NCBI GenBank assembly: GCA_010094045.1
Contig: ML986807.1
Span: 12,398-25,234 of the forward strand
Direction: 5' to 3'
From: Lojkania enalia
Lineage: Eukaryota; Ascomycota; Dothideomycetes; Pleosporales
Length of the DNA stretch: 12,837 nucleotides
The notes under the pieces were generated by a model. That model was given only the letters and a program-made list of their open reading frames with translations, made no database searches and had not been told where the DNA came from. A program made the translations under genes and the position numbers. Below are positions 1-8,313 of this stretch, one piece after another (position 1 is the first letter of the stretch; every line of letters starts with the position of its first letter).

Positions 1-369
1 TGCGGAGGATACTTAGTTATAAGCCTCTTATATAAGTTATATATAAAGGCCTAAATCTAATAGGATATATAAGTAATTATTATAGAGGAGTAGCCTGTTC
101 TCTATCTAATACTTATAGGGTAAAAGTATATATTCCTATATAAAGGAGGCTCGGTTTTCTTATAATAATATATTAATCAACTCTAGAGAATTTAGTAATA
201 TAACCTACTCCTAGCCTTTAATAATATTTAGTATAGCCGCTTAAATTATTATTTAGATAATATAGGACTAGACTAATTTAGTATTAATTTAGGAGTAAAG
301 TTAATATAGTCTAAATAGGACTCTCGACTAGTTATTAGTTTAAGCTACTTTTAAGTTTTCTATATCTTA

Positions 370-760
370 TTCGTAATAACTAAGAATATCTACTCTAGTA
401 TTATTCTTATCTAGGGTATACTTAATTCGGAACTAATACTAAACTAATTCCTTAGTCTAATAAACTTAATAAGTATTAAGTACTTTTATAGTTATAAAAT
501 ATTTAAGTAAGCGATAATTAGTATATATTAGAATCCTAGCAGCTACTAAAGTAAGTTCTATTCTCTATTATTTAAACGTAGTAACGATTGCGAATAGTTT
601 CTTATTATAGATCTTCTAGTTTAGTTCTAAACTAGATAGAATCTTACTATAGAATACTATAGGGTACTATTTTCCGTTAGGATATTTCTATAATAGTACT
701 CTTACAACTACTCTATTAGAGGTATTAGTTTCCATTTTTATTTCTAACGTAGAGTTAAAT
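370..760 (-). other. Ty3-A RNase H domain (degenerate)
   Basis: The minus strand reads METNTSN at about 715-735, where the family has ETDAS; the catalytic Asp is Asn at 724-726. It is followed by a FYSKxLS block, IYNKELLAIV (family NYxIYDKELLAIV, Asp again Asn) and a C-terminal NNTRVDILS (family NxRADALS) near 385-410. Same frame as RT. Together these are the standard Ty3/gypsy RNase H blocks in the standard order. Confidence 0.85.
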
Positions 761-899
761 TAGTAGAGAGTAGATATATTTAATAGAGCTAACTTTGATT
801 TCTTAAAGGCAATATTATATTCTAAAGTCTATATAAAAGGGGTTATAAAACTCTATAGTACGATAATTAGCTTTATAATATACAAGAATTCCGGTATAA

Positions 900-1560
900 A
901 CTATTAATAGAATCTAGTAAAACCTAAAAAGGATTTTACACCCGTTATAGTAGTAGATAGTTACTAGTTACATAGTACTTTCACCTTCTTTAGGTTAACC
1001 TTAAAGCTTTTATTTAAGAGGATATAGCTAAGGTATTTAGTTCGGGTAATATAGAATTCGCTCTTTTTAATATCAACTTATAACCCTACTTAATATAATC
1101 TCTTAAGAACTTTCTTAACATAAATAATATATATTACCTCGTCTTTAGAGTAGATAAAGATATCATCTAAATAAGTAATATAGAAGTTATCTAGGTAGTT
1201 GATTAATACGTTGTTTATATAGTACTAGTAAGCTACTAGGCTGTTATACAATCTAAAAGGTAGAATTTTATACTTGTAGGTTCCGTATTAAGTCTGAAAG
1301 GTAGTATATTTCTTAGAACTAAAGTCTATTCTAATCTTATTAAAGGCTATATAAATATTAAACTTAGTAAAAATTACTACCTTAGTAGGCTTAGATAGAA
1401 GTTTATCTATACGCGGTATTAGATATATATTCTTATAGGTAAGAGCGTTAAGTCTATAATAATCTATATAGATATATAAAGTTGCTATTAAGTTTATAAA
1501 TGCAAAGGATTAGAAATATAAAAGAGCTCAGACTCTACTTAATATACCTATTCTATAGAT
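900..1560 (-). other. Ty3-A reverse transcriptase domain (catalytically dead)
   Basis: The minus strand reads IDYYRLNAL (family VDYRxLNxxT), then FTKFNIYIAFNKIRI (family KLDxRxAFxxIRI) at about 1330-1375, then TYLDDIFIYS around 1162-1173, the Y-x-D-D box. The paired aspartates at 1162-1167 are retained. The motif A aspartate is Asn (AAT, 1357-1359 on the plus strand, preceded by T), which removes one of the three metal-binding carboxylates. Downstream blocks match the usual thumb and connection (a YLSYIL-like YLG block, then SFLGFTRFY). Confident as a Ty3/gypsy RT and confident that it is inactive. Confidence 0.9.
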
Positions 1561-2689
1561 TATCTATAATATACTTCTTAGTTACCTCTAGCTCCTTAAT
1601 ATTCTACTTATATAACGGGCTATAACTATTAGAGAGGGGTTCTATAAGAACAATCTTATAATTATAAGGGTAGTATTCTAGTGATTAATAAGCCGTAGTT
1701 TTACTAAATATATCCTAATATCTATAGTATTCAAATAGTAATTAGAGATTTACTAGTACTTCGTTTTTAGCCTCATCTTCTAGCTCTAGGGCTTACTTAT
1801 CTTTAATTAGCCGCTCAATTTCGTATAGAGACGTAGAGAAAAACTTATTCTCTTTCTCTTTATATTAAAGTAGAAAGTATTAGCTGTAATAAGAGTGATA
1901 ATAGGAGAATAGATTTTTTTCGGATTAGATTTGGACTTTATTATATACGGCCGTATAAGAGTTCTAAGCTTATTTAGACTATAGGCTATAGAAGATTAAT
2001 ATAGTTTTAAGAATCTTAGTAGACTCTTAATATAATAGATAGTCGGACTATAAGACTACTAATACTAGTCCTTTTTCTATAGAGTATTATGTTGCTAGAT
2101 ATTTAACTCTACCTCCTTATCGCGTACTAGCTAAGTTAATTATATAAGAAGAGGAGATGAAGAATTATAAGTAGTAAGATACTTAGAGAGCTGTATAATC
2201 CAATTCTTATCTATATTTAGCTAGAGTTGAAAATAATATAACTATTTAATACTAATAATATAATCCTAAGTATTTAGATCTATAATAATAAATAGGTAGT
2301 TTTAGATAGTTTTCCTATTAATTCGTAGGTGTAAGTAGATATACTAATTAACTAGGGTTTAGATTCGGTCCTAAAAACCTTTAATAGTAATTTTAAAGAG
2401 TAAACGCTATATTAATATATATAGAGTTTAGAAGAGTAATCTAGCTACTATAAAATTAAGGAATAAGAAGCCTTAGGTACTAGTATTAATAAGGGCGTTT
2501 AGTTATATACTAATGCCTTTTAAATATAGAATAGTAGAAATTTAAAAATACTTTCCTCTAAATAAATACGATAAATTAATATTTAATAAGTTATACTTAT
2601 TTAAGTCTAGAATAGAGAGTTTTCTTAGGCGTCTCTATTTCCTACCTAAGAACTATCTAGGTAGTACTTATTTACATCTAGAAACTCTT

Positions 2690-3900
2690 CTTTCTTAATC
2701 TTCTCTTATTTAACCTCTATTTCTTATACTTTAAAGACTATATATTTATTTATAAAATATCTTAGTTTACTATAGTTATAGTAATTACCTAGAGTTGTAT
2801 ACCTTTTAGATATAGGAGTCTTACTAGATTATTAAAAAACGATTATAGTAGAATAAAGTATTAATACTAGGGTAGATTAAGGTAGTATTAAATTATAGAT
2901 TACCTTAGATAAACTCTTAAAAGCTTTCTAGTACTAATCTAAATTTATTTTAGTTATAACCTATAAGCTAGCAGTTTATTCTAGAAGGTTAGAAATACTT
3001 CTCCTTTCTATATTATAGGCTGTTAAGTAGGCAACTATAGTATTAAAGAAGCCTTTCTATATAAGCTTAAAGCTAAGGTTTAGTATTCTTAGGTTGGAGA
3101 GAATCTTATTTTATAGGTAGAAGAACTACTTAGATTAGAATACGGATCCTCTAATAGTTGTACTAATAAAGTAAACTTTAAAAGTTAGGAACGCTTCTCT
3201 CTTATTTATTCTTAGGATCTAAAACGCCTATTACACCTCTATCTCTTTATTATCTATAATAAAATATAATCGTAGAAGTAAAATTATTTCTTTAATATTC
3301 TTAAACTAATATTAGTCTAATTTAGCTAGGTATTTTAGCTTTAGATACCCTTTCGTAATACTAGAGATATATCTCTATACCAACGCTATATATATATACT
3401 CTATCCGATAGTAATCTATATTAATCTTAAGTTAGTCTAGAATCGAAACTTACTATTATTTAAATATAGGTTTATTACTATCTATAAAGCTTTCGATCTT
3501 AGATATATATTTAGTAAGGTAGGCTTAAAGGGGCTTAAGGGTAGCTAAGAAGTTTCTTACTAGAAGAGTTATAAAAGTTTCTTAGCGTATTATTAGTACT
3601 AATTTAGTAGTTTATAGAGGTTAATCGGGACTAATAGTTCTCTATTATATTAAGTATATAATCTTCTCTTATAAAATTATAATTTATTCTTTAAGGGTTA
3701 GTTTACTCTAATTTCCCTCTAAATTAGATAGGTTCTTTACTACCAGCCCTGTAGAAAGGGGTCCGCCTATTATAGGGTCCCTTATAGGAGGTAACGGTTA
3801 TTCTATACGCGTAGATAGAAGTTTACTCTTATTACAACTTATATATATATCGATTCTAGTATAGGAATTAGAAGGTAAATTATAGTTAGATATTAACGGT
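2690..3900 (-). pseudogene. Ty3-A gag pseudogene
   Basis: A single minus-strand frame runs from about 3880 to the zinc knuckle at 2742-2783. Interpretable protein appears at about 3720-3800 (RDPIIGGPLSTGLVVKN), followed by a helical, charged capsid-like region rich in Ile/Leu/Lys. Stops are TAA/TAG. Gag would form the particle that packages element RNA. The start codon cannot be fixed because ATG becomes ATA under RIP; the upper limit is approximate. Identification rests on position, the knuckle and frame continuity, not on strong capsid similarity. Confidence 0.65.
2742..2783 (-). other. Ty3-A gag CCHC zinc knuckle with all four ligands changed to Tyr
   Basis: The minus strand reads YYNYSKLRYFINKY. 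Aligned to the gag knuckle pattern C-x2-C-x4-H-x4-C (typical CYNCGKPGHFARDC), spacing is perfect and each ligand position is Tyr. TGY to TAY (Cys) and CAY to TAY (His) are single RIP-type changes. It cannot bind zinc. Confidence 0.8.
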
Positions 3901-4084
3901 TACCTCTAATTCTAATAGGTTATTAGTAGTCTCCGAGTTTCTACCTAGGCGCACTCTATATAGCTTTTTTAAAAGCAATCCTAATTATAGGGGATAGGAA
4001 GTTCTAAACCTAAAAGCTTTAGTTAATAAAAGGTCTCTAAAATTCTATCTAAATAACTAAATAATTTAATATAATAGTATATAA

Positions 4085-4478
4085 GTATTATAATTTAAAT
4101 TAAATTAGATATATTTTAGACTTAGATATATTTAAATAAACAATTAATACGATATTATTAAAGAGGCTATTACTAGTAGTATTAAGTTTTTCTATATAAT
4201 ATAATAGTATAGGTAAGATAATAGGTCTAAATGCGGTATAAATCTACTTAAAGGTATATAAGAGTATGTAGAGGATTAGGGACCTAGGAATTCTATTAAC
4301 ACCTATAGGCCTTATACGAAAGGATATAGAAAAACTACCAAGCTACTTATAAGGGAGTATACAACTATATATAGATGGGAAAAGGGGTAGAACCGGGGGT
4401 AGGATAAGATAAGTAAAAAGCTTTAGGATAAGGTTATATATAAAGCTTTTCGTAGAACGATTTCTTTATATCGTTATA
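4085..4478 (-). repeat. Probable 5' LTR (plus leader) of Ty3-A
   Basis: This stretch lies upstream of gag and carries no recognisable protein in either strand. On the minus strand it starts TATAACG at 4478, a RIP form of the common LTR start TGTAACG. It has TATA-like boxes at about 4435-4444 and 4366-4373, and a purine-rich plus-strand run at about 4376-4399 that is markedly more G-rich than its surroundings. A short inverted repeat (AACGAT/ATCGTT, 4456-4475) lies near the outer edge. The inner LTR end and primer binding site could not be placed, and the partner LTR is outside the window, so boundaries are provisional. Confidence 0.45.
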
Positions 4479-4624
4479 CTTCTAATATATAGGTAAAGTA
4501 CTTAATTAGTATTCTTTAAGCTCTATCTAACGCTAAGAATTTTATAATATAGTTATATATAGTATAGATATAATCTACAATTTATAATATATACTTATAG
4601 TATAAGCTTATTAGATTATTACTA
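4479..4624 (-). pseudogene. Ty1/copia pol fragment, start of RNase H (continuation of 6497-7977)
   Basis: Read on the minus strand from 4624 downward: SNNLISLYYKYIL, then VDYIYT and FLALDRA, matching the copia segment that follows 'DIxxAVSxLSRF' (family NPxPxHHxAAxRVLRYLxGT...LxLSA). The fragment continues in frame from the piece at 6497 once the DNA transposon and one TA are removed. Homology fades below about 4500, so 4479-4500 is uncertain. It is the 3' piece of an older copia element, probably cut again by Ty3-A. Confidence 0.75.
4623..4624. repeat. TA target-site duplication, left copy
   Basis: TA directly outside the inverted repeat that begins ACGTACAGT. Tc1/mariner-pogo elements insert at TA and duplicate it. 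This placement, not the TA at 4628-4629, restores the copia reading frame when the element is removed. Confidence 0.75.
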
Positions 4625-4694
4625 ACGTACAGTATAAGCGAGCTGATCACCCAAGCGAGCTGATTATAATGCTAAGACCACACTAAAATCGCGA
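4625..4694 (+). repeat. Fot1-type terminal inverted repeat, left
   Basis: Starts ACGTACAGTATAAGCGAGC and ends AAAATCGCGA. It pairs with 6427-6496: 56 of 70 positions are identical with no gaps. Thirteen of the 14 differences are transitions. In 12 of them this arm keeps G or C where the right arm has A or T, so this is the better-preserved end. Confidence 0.9.
4636..4664 (+). repeat. Direct repeat inside left TIR (AAGCGAGCTGAT twice)
   Basis: AAGCGAGCTGAT occurs at 4636-4647 and 4653-4664, 17 bp apart start to start. In the right TIR the inner copy is well kept (ACGAGCTGAT) and the outer copy is degraded. Duplicated motifs within the TIRs of pogo/Tc1-type elements are often transposase binding sites; that role is inferred here. 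Confidence 0.7.
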
Positions 4695-4753
4695 CTACTT
4701 TTCGCAAAATATTATACTTTCTTACATTCTATCGTACTATATAGTATAGTAGC

Positions 4754-6400
4754 CTATTCTTCTATATCTATAACATTATTTTTACACGTCCGCGAGTTAT
4801 ACCTAGCCTCGCCGCACTGCTTGCAGCGCCTTTAAGTCGGCTAGCCTCTATTAACACACGCCTTCTTCCTACCTTTCTTTCTATTAGTACAAGCGCTAAA
4901 CTCTTTTAGAGTAGTTAATTAAGCGCTTTCTTCAATTATTAGGTTGCCTTTCTTCTATATACGCTTTCTTTTATACGATTGACGTTATATAGCGGCCTTA
5001 TTAGCTGCTTAAAGCTTAGTAACCTAAGCGCGCAATAGTACGTTTTTATATATTATATACGCAGCACCCTTTGTAAACTATTTAAACGCCTCTACTATTA
5101 AAGTAGGCGAGCTATCTAGGTACTTTTAAACTCTTAATCAAATATACATAGATTAAGACCCAAATTTAATAGGATTACTTAGTATTTTTAACTCCTAAGG
5201 GGTATCTTTAACTATAGGGGGTATTAGTATACGCAGTCGAACTTCGAGCTTTAATAGTACTACATCTAGGTTAAATAGAACTAGGCTAGCGCCTTAAAAG
5301 CTACTTAGGATATTACTCTTTATAATTGCTGCGTTAAAAGCTGTTTTAAAGTAGGATAAGAACTCGATTTTCGTAATGTAGTTAATATAACCGCGCATCA
5401 GATGCTTAACTTAGCGCCCGTACGTAGTCTTCAAAGGTAAGAAATAACCTATATCTAGTAGCTATAGTAGGTGCGATAAATGTAGAGGTATATAGAGAGT
5501 AATAATATTCTTTTCCTCGCAGAGCTGCCTGAATTTAAGCGAGTCGTAGCTCTTATAGCTGTCGAGAATCAGTAATTAATATGTACTAATAGTACGATCC
5601 TTTATATACGCGTTAAAGTGCTTTAACTACTTAATACTAATATTATTTGTCGCCTAGCCGTTATTAGTAACCTATATAGCCTAGGTTAGTAGAATATCGT
5701 CTTCTTTATATTATATAGAGAGGTGGTAGGTGCCTATAAAGATGATAAAAGGTAGTATTACCTATCCTATCGCGTTAATGCCCTAGATGACTGTAGTCTA
5801 CTTATAATTACCTAGCTGGAGCTGCTTTAGTCGATTCTATCTCTTAGAGCTAGTAACTACTACTCCTATCGATATTACGCCTATTATAAAGCCTAATTTA
5901 TTAAAGTTGTACGTGTCTTTATTGACGATACTATACTTAGCCTTTATATTCTATATAAGGTAGAACTAGCCTCTTATAACCTTAGGATCCTTATATTTAG
6001 CTCTTAAATAGTCGTACTTTTAATTGAATTTAACCTTAAGCTTAGGCGTACGTTTAATAAAGTTCTCTACCTAGTTCTTTCTAACCTAGCTAGTAGAGCG
6101 CGCAGCTAGTAGTAAATTGGCTATATTTTAAACAGCAGCAAGCCGTAGCAGAAATCCTCTTATATCTAGATCTAGTATATACTAAATAATTACCCACTCC
6201 TTAGTCTTATTAAGTTTTATTAAATTAGGCCGGCAATCGCGTTATAGAGCTGTTCCTTACTTTCGTGTACTAAGTATACTTTAGAAGATATTATAGATTA
6301 ATACAACGCGATATATAGTTAGTATTATATCTTATTAAAGAGCTTAGAGTGTAAGCTATATTCTAGCTTCTTTCTAAATTAATTCTACAGTTGTTAGTTA
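4754..6400 (-). pseudogene. Fot1/pogo transposase pseudogene (DDE superfamily)
   Basis: Encodes the DDE transposase that would cut and paste the element. All landmarks share one minus-strand frame. The N-terminal helix-turn-helix includes YNIF*SILSTRK near 6265-6300, matching the YNVPxSTLxxR motif. The CENP-B-like HTH begins with DCRPN at about 6226-6238 and includes the YILDLD segment. The DDE core has YNFNKLGF with the first acid changed to Asn (5900-5902), then LILDSYKSY with Asp at 5561-5563, then LDIGYF with Asp at 5453-5455. The second and third acids are 35 residues apart, as expected for Fot1-like DD35D. A C-terminal zinc knuckle lies at 4784-4825. In-frame stops replace Gln/Arg/Trp codons. 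The start is approximate because no ATG survives in frame near 6400; the C-terminal stop at 4754-4756 fits the usual length. Confidence 0.9.
4784..4825 (-). other. C-terminal zinc knuckle of the Fot1 transposase, three of four ligands kept
   Basis: The minus strand reads CKQCGEARYNSRTC, fitting C-x2-C-x4-H-x4-C with only the His changed to Tyr. This knuckle ending (GHNxRTC type) is common at the C-terminus of fungal pogo/Fot1 transposases. Its better preservation fits the lighter mutation load at this end. Confidence 0.8.
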
Positions 6401-6426
6401 TAGTATAATACTGTAAAGTATAATTA

Positions 6427-6496
6427 TCGCGATTTTAGTAGAGTTTTAGTATTATAATCAGCTCGTTTAGGTAATTAGCTTATTTGTACTATACGT
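6427..6496 (-). repeat. Fot1-type terminal inverted repeat, right
   Basis: Its reverse complement starts ACGTATAGTACAAAT and ends AAAATCGCGA, pairing without gaps with 4625-4694. It carries more A/T substitutions than the left arm. Confidence 0.9.
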
Positions 6497-6498
6497 TA
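6497..6498. repeat. TA target-site duplication, right copy
   Basis: TA immediately outside the right inverted repeat, matching 4623-4624. Deleting 4625-6498 joins a Phe codon (TTT) to AGT AAT AAT and keeps the copia frame. Confidence 0.75.
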
Positions 6499-7977
6499 AA
6501 ACGTTTTAAAAAGATAATATATTATATAATATCTAGTTATATAAGATATATAGGATATAGTAACTTACTAATAACTAACTAATATTTATTAAATAGTTTA
6601 GTATCGCTAATATCTTCTTTAAGGCGAGCTGTAAGTTTAATAGCTAAGAGATTAAACGGTATACTACGCTTATAGTAGTTCTCTTACTAAAGTATTAATA
6701 TAAGCTTCTTAATATATAATTCTATAGAGAATTCTATTATATATATTATATAATTACGCGCGATACAGATTCTAAAGTAGTAGTTTAGTAGACTAAAATT
6801 GCGGTATTTATAGGTGCTTATAACTATTTATTTTATAGCTGCTATACCTTTAACTATTAGATAAATGAAGAGTAGATCGTCGATATATACGATAATAATC
6901 TACTATAACTCTTTACTAATAAAGATATATAGATTAAAATTAAGAGGTCTATATTTATATAATATTAAATAGCAACTAATCTCTTTATATTAAAGTTGTA
7001 GTAACTAGTAGAAATTATAGAGTACTTTATTAAGTTGTATAATTATACTATCTAGTAGTTAAGCGTAAATAGGGTTATCTTTATCTATTTTTCTATTTAG
7101 GAAGGCTATAATAATATTAACCTAGTTATACTCTAGATTAAAAGTATTAACTAGTACTAGAATTAATTTAATAGTTATAGAGCGTGCTACTCCTATATAT
7201 ATATCTTTTTAGAGATTTAAATATTAGTAATTACTATAGATAATAAGGCGTACTTTATATTATACTAGACGTCTTTTATTATTAAACTTATATTTATATA
7301 CCTATTTAATAGGTAGTATAGTAGTTCTAGCTAGTATATAATTAATAATCTACTAGGTACTATTCTCTATATATAATTCTATTTCTTCTTCCTCTACTTT
7401 ATACTACTACTCTAAATATTAATATACGCGCGCCTACTTTAGTAAAGTAGGCTTAGATAGGAGATTTAAATCGTCTTTTATACCGTAAGCGTCTATTATA
7501 ATTACTAGAGCGAAATTTTATATAAGGGTAATAAAAGTATTTAATATTATCTTATTTTAAAGAGATATATTATTAACTATTAATACTATATTTAAATTAA
7601 GCTATTAGAGTATATAATATAAGGATTAACGTATAGGCTTAGCTAGTAGAGCTACTATCTTACGAGGACAGCTATGAGACTTCTTTACTAGTAGCGGAGG
7701 TAGTAGTAACAGCGATGGATTATTCTTATCGCTCTATTACTTATCTATCTCTTATTACTCCTATCTAAAATTATATCCTCTACTTTATTTAAGGAGATTA
7801 ATATATTTATTATTATTTAGCTGTAAAGGTATCTATAGAAGTATTAGCTATAGTAGTAGTATACCTTTTAAATTCTAGATACCCTTTAGATAGTTAGATT
7901 TCTCTTTCTAGATATATAGACGCTTATTATAGTAAGCTTTTTAAGCTTAATAAAGTATATAGCTTATAACTAATAGG
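6497..7977 (-). pseudogene. Ty1/copia pol pseudogene (integrase-RT linker and reverse transcriptase)
   Basis: Read on the minus strand: a proline-rich linker (about 7640-7750, NNPSLLLLPPLLVKKS), typical of the spacer after copia integrase; a KQVYKYKFNNK block (family WVYKxKxxxxG); NIIIAFLNRKID (family DVxxAFLNGxLD) near 7100; YIDDLLF at 6876-6887; then SIPFN, ITRYYIIY and DII blocks matching copia TPM and TRPDI. The motif A Asp is Asn at 7116-7118; both YxDD aspartates remain at 6876-6881. The frame is constant over this span but holds many TAA/TAG stops. It breaks at 6498 where the Fot1 element inserted and resumes at 4622. The upper end is set by the likely start of Ty3-B; integrase proper is not clear in the window. 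Confidence 0.85.
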
Positions 7978-8040
7978 TGTTTATTATAGTAATACCGTAA
8001 CACCTCTACACATATACTACTCTTACTATAATACCTAAAC

Positions 8041-8071
8041 TAGCTGCTAGTAATAGCTGTTAGCTGCTAGT
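8041..8071 (+). repeat. Short tandem repeat TAGCTGCTAGT in Ty3-B LTR
   Basis: TAGCTGCTAGT occurs at 8041-8051 and 8061-8071 with a related TAGCTGT at 8054-8060 between them. Period is 20 bp. It may be a U3 repeat; function unknown. Confidence 0.6.
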
Positions 8072-8156
8072 TAGAATATAACCGACTTATCGAAACTATA
8101 ATAGAGGAAGGTTTCGCTAACCCGGCTAGCCCGTATAGTAGTATAGACCTAGCCCC

Positions 8157-8164
8157 TATAAAAA
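8157..8164 (+). promoter_or_regulatory. TATA box of Ty3-B LTR
   Basis: CCCTATAAAAACC context, about 150 bp before the gag start, in the expected place for the LTR promoter. Motif only; no transcription start can be shown. Confidence 0.5.
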
Positions 8165-8313
8165 CCTATATAATATAGATATCTCTATTCTTTACGTAAC
8201 GTTTTAATATTTATATATAGTATATAGTAATAGAGTTAACTACCTAAAGTACGATTAATTAACTATATATAAGAGTCTGTAATATTATATTATATTATCT
8301 ACTATTATATACT

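Larger units (their letters stand above)
1..2700 (-). pseudogene. Ty3-A pol pseudogene (protease, RT, RNase H, integrase N-terminus)
   Basis: All recognised blocks lie in one minus-strand frame: a protease-like end near 2200-2350 (segment DYIISIK, resembling the D-V-I-L-G-x-x-W block of retroviral-type proteases), RT about 900-1560, RNase H about 370-760, and the start of the integrase zinc domain at 1-80 (EAYNQVSS with the stop read as Gln, where EAHDQ is usual, so the zinc-binding His is Tyr). Many in-frame TAG/TAA codons replace Gln or Trp codons, so no polyprotein can be made. The protease Asp-Thr/Ser-Gly box cannot be read with confidence; the candidate near 2343-2349 starts with Asn and a stop. 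The frame is -1 relative to the gag frame upstream. Confidence 0.85.
1..4478 (-). mobile_element. Ty3-A: RIP-degenerated Ty3/gypsy LTR retrotransposon, left part outside window
   Basis: Translating the minus strand gives, in order from high to low coordinates, a gag with a zinc knuckle, a protease-like segment, reverse transcriptase with a YLDD box, RNase H and the first residues of an integrase zinc domain. PR-RT-RH-IN is the Ty3/gypsy order; copia elements place integrase before RT. Frames are broken by many TAA/TAG codons but stay in register for long distances. The upper boundary (4478) is inferred from a TGTAACG-like LTR start, reading TATAACG on the minus strand, and from where neighbouring copia homology ends. 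The integrase core and 3' LTR lie left of base 1. CpA and TpG are almost absent: about three in bases 1-360. Confidence 0.85.
4625..6496 (-). mobile_element. Fot1/pogo-type DNA transposon (Tc1/mariner superfamily), 1,872 bp
   Basis: The element has 70-bp terminal inverted repeats, a TA target duplication and one minus-strand transposase frame of about 540 codons, all close to the fungal Fot1 size (about 1.9 kb, transposase about 540 residues). It interrupts the pol gene of a minus-strand copia element. It retains more CpA and TpG than its flanks (about 21 in bases 4621-4980 against 2-3 in equal stretches of either Ty3 element), so it is younger or less mutated. The transposase has several in-frame stops and a lost catalytic Asp, so it is not autonomous. 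Confidence 0.9.
7978..8313 (+). repeat. Probable 5' LTR and leader of Ty3-B
   Basis: No protein similarity is visible here. A candidate LTR start TGTTTATTATAG lies at 7978 where copia coding similarity ends. A TATA box (TATAAAAA, 8157-8164) sits in locally less AT-rich sequence, as in a promoter-bearing U3. The gag start site is at 8314. The LTR/leader border (perhaps near 8240) and the primer binding site could not be fixed, and no second LTR is in the window to compare, so limits are provisional. Confidence 0.45.

Noticed and set aside
4456..4475. Hairpin AACGAT-TTCTTTAT-ATCGTT as a terminator or regulatory RNA
   Set aside because: Arms of only 6 bp in a sequence saturated with A/T; many such pairs are expected by chance. 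Mentioned only as part of the LTR description.
4636..4664. CRISPR-like array from repeated AAGCGAGCTGAT
   Set aside because: Only two short copies, mirrored at the other end of a transposon. They are TIR subrepeats.
4630..6491. Fot1 element bounded by TA at 4628-4629 and 6492-6493, starting CAGT
   Set aside because: Excision with these bounds breaks the copia frame, whereas TA at 4623-4624/6497-6498 restores it.
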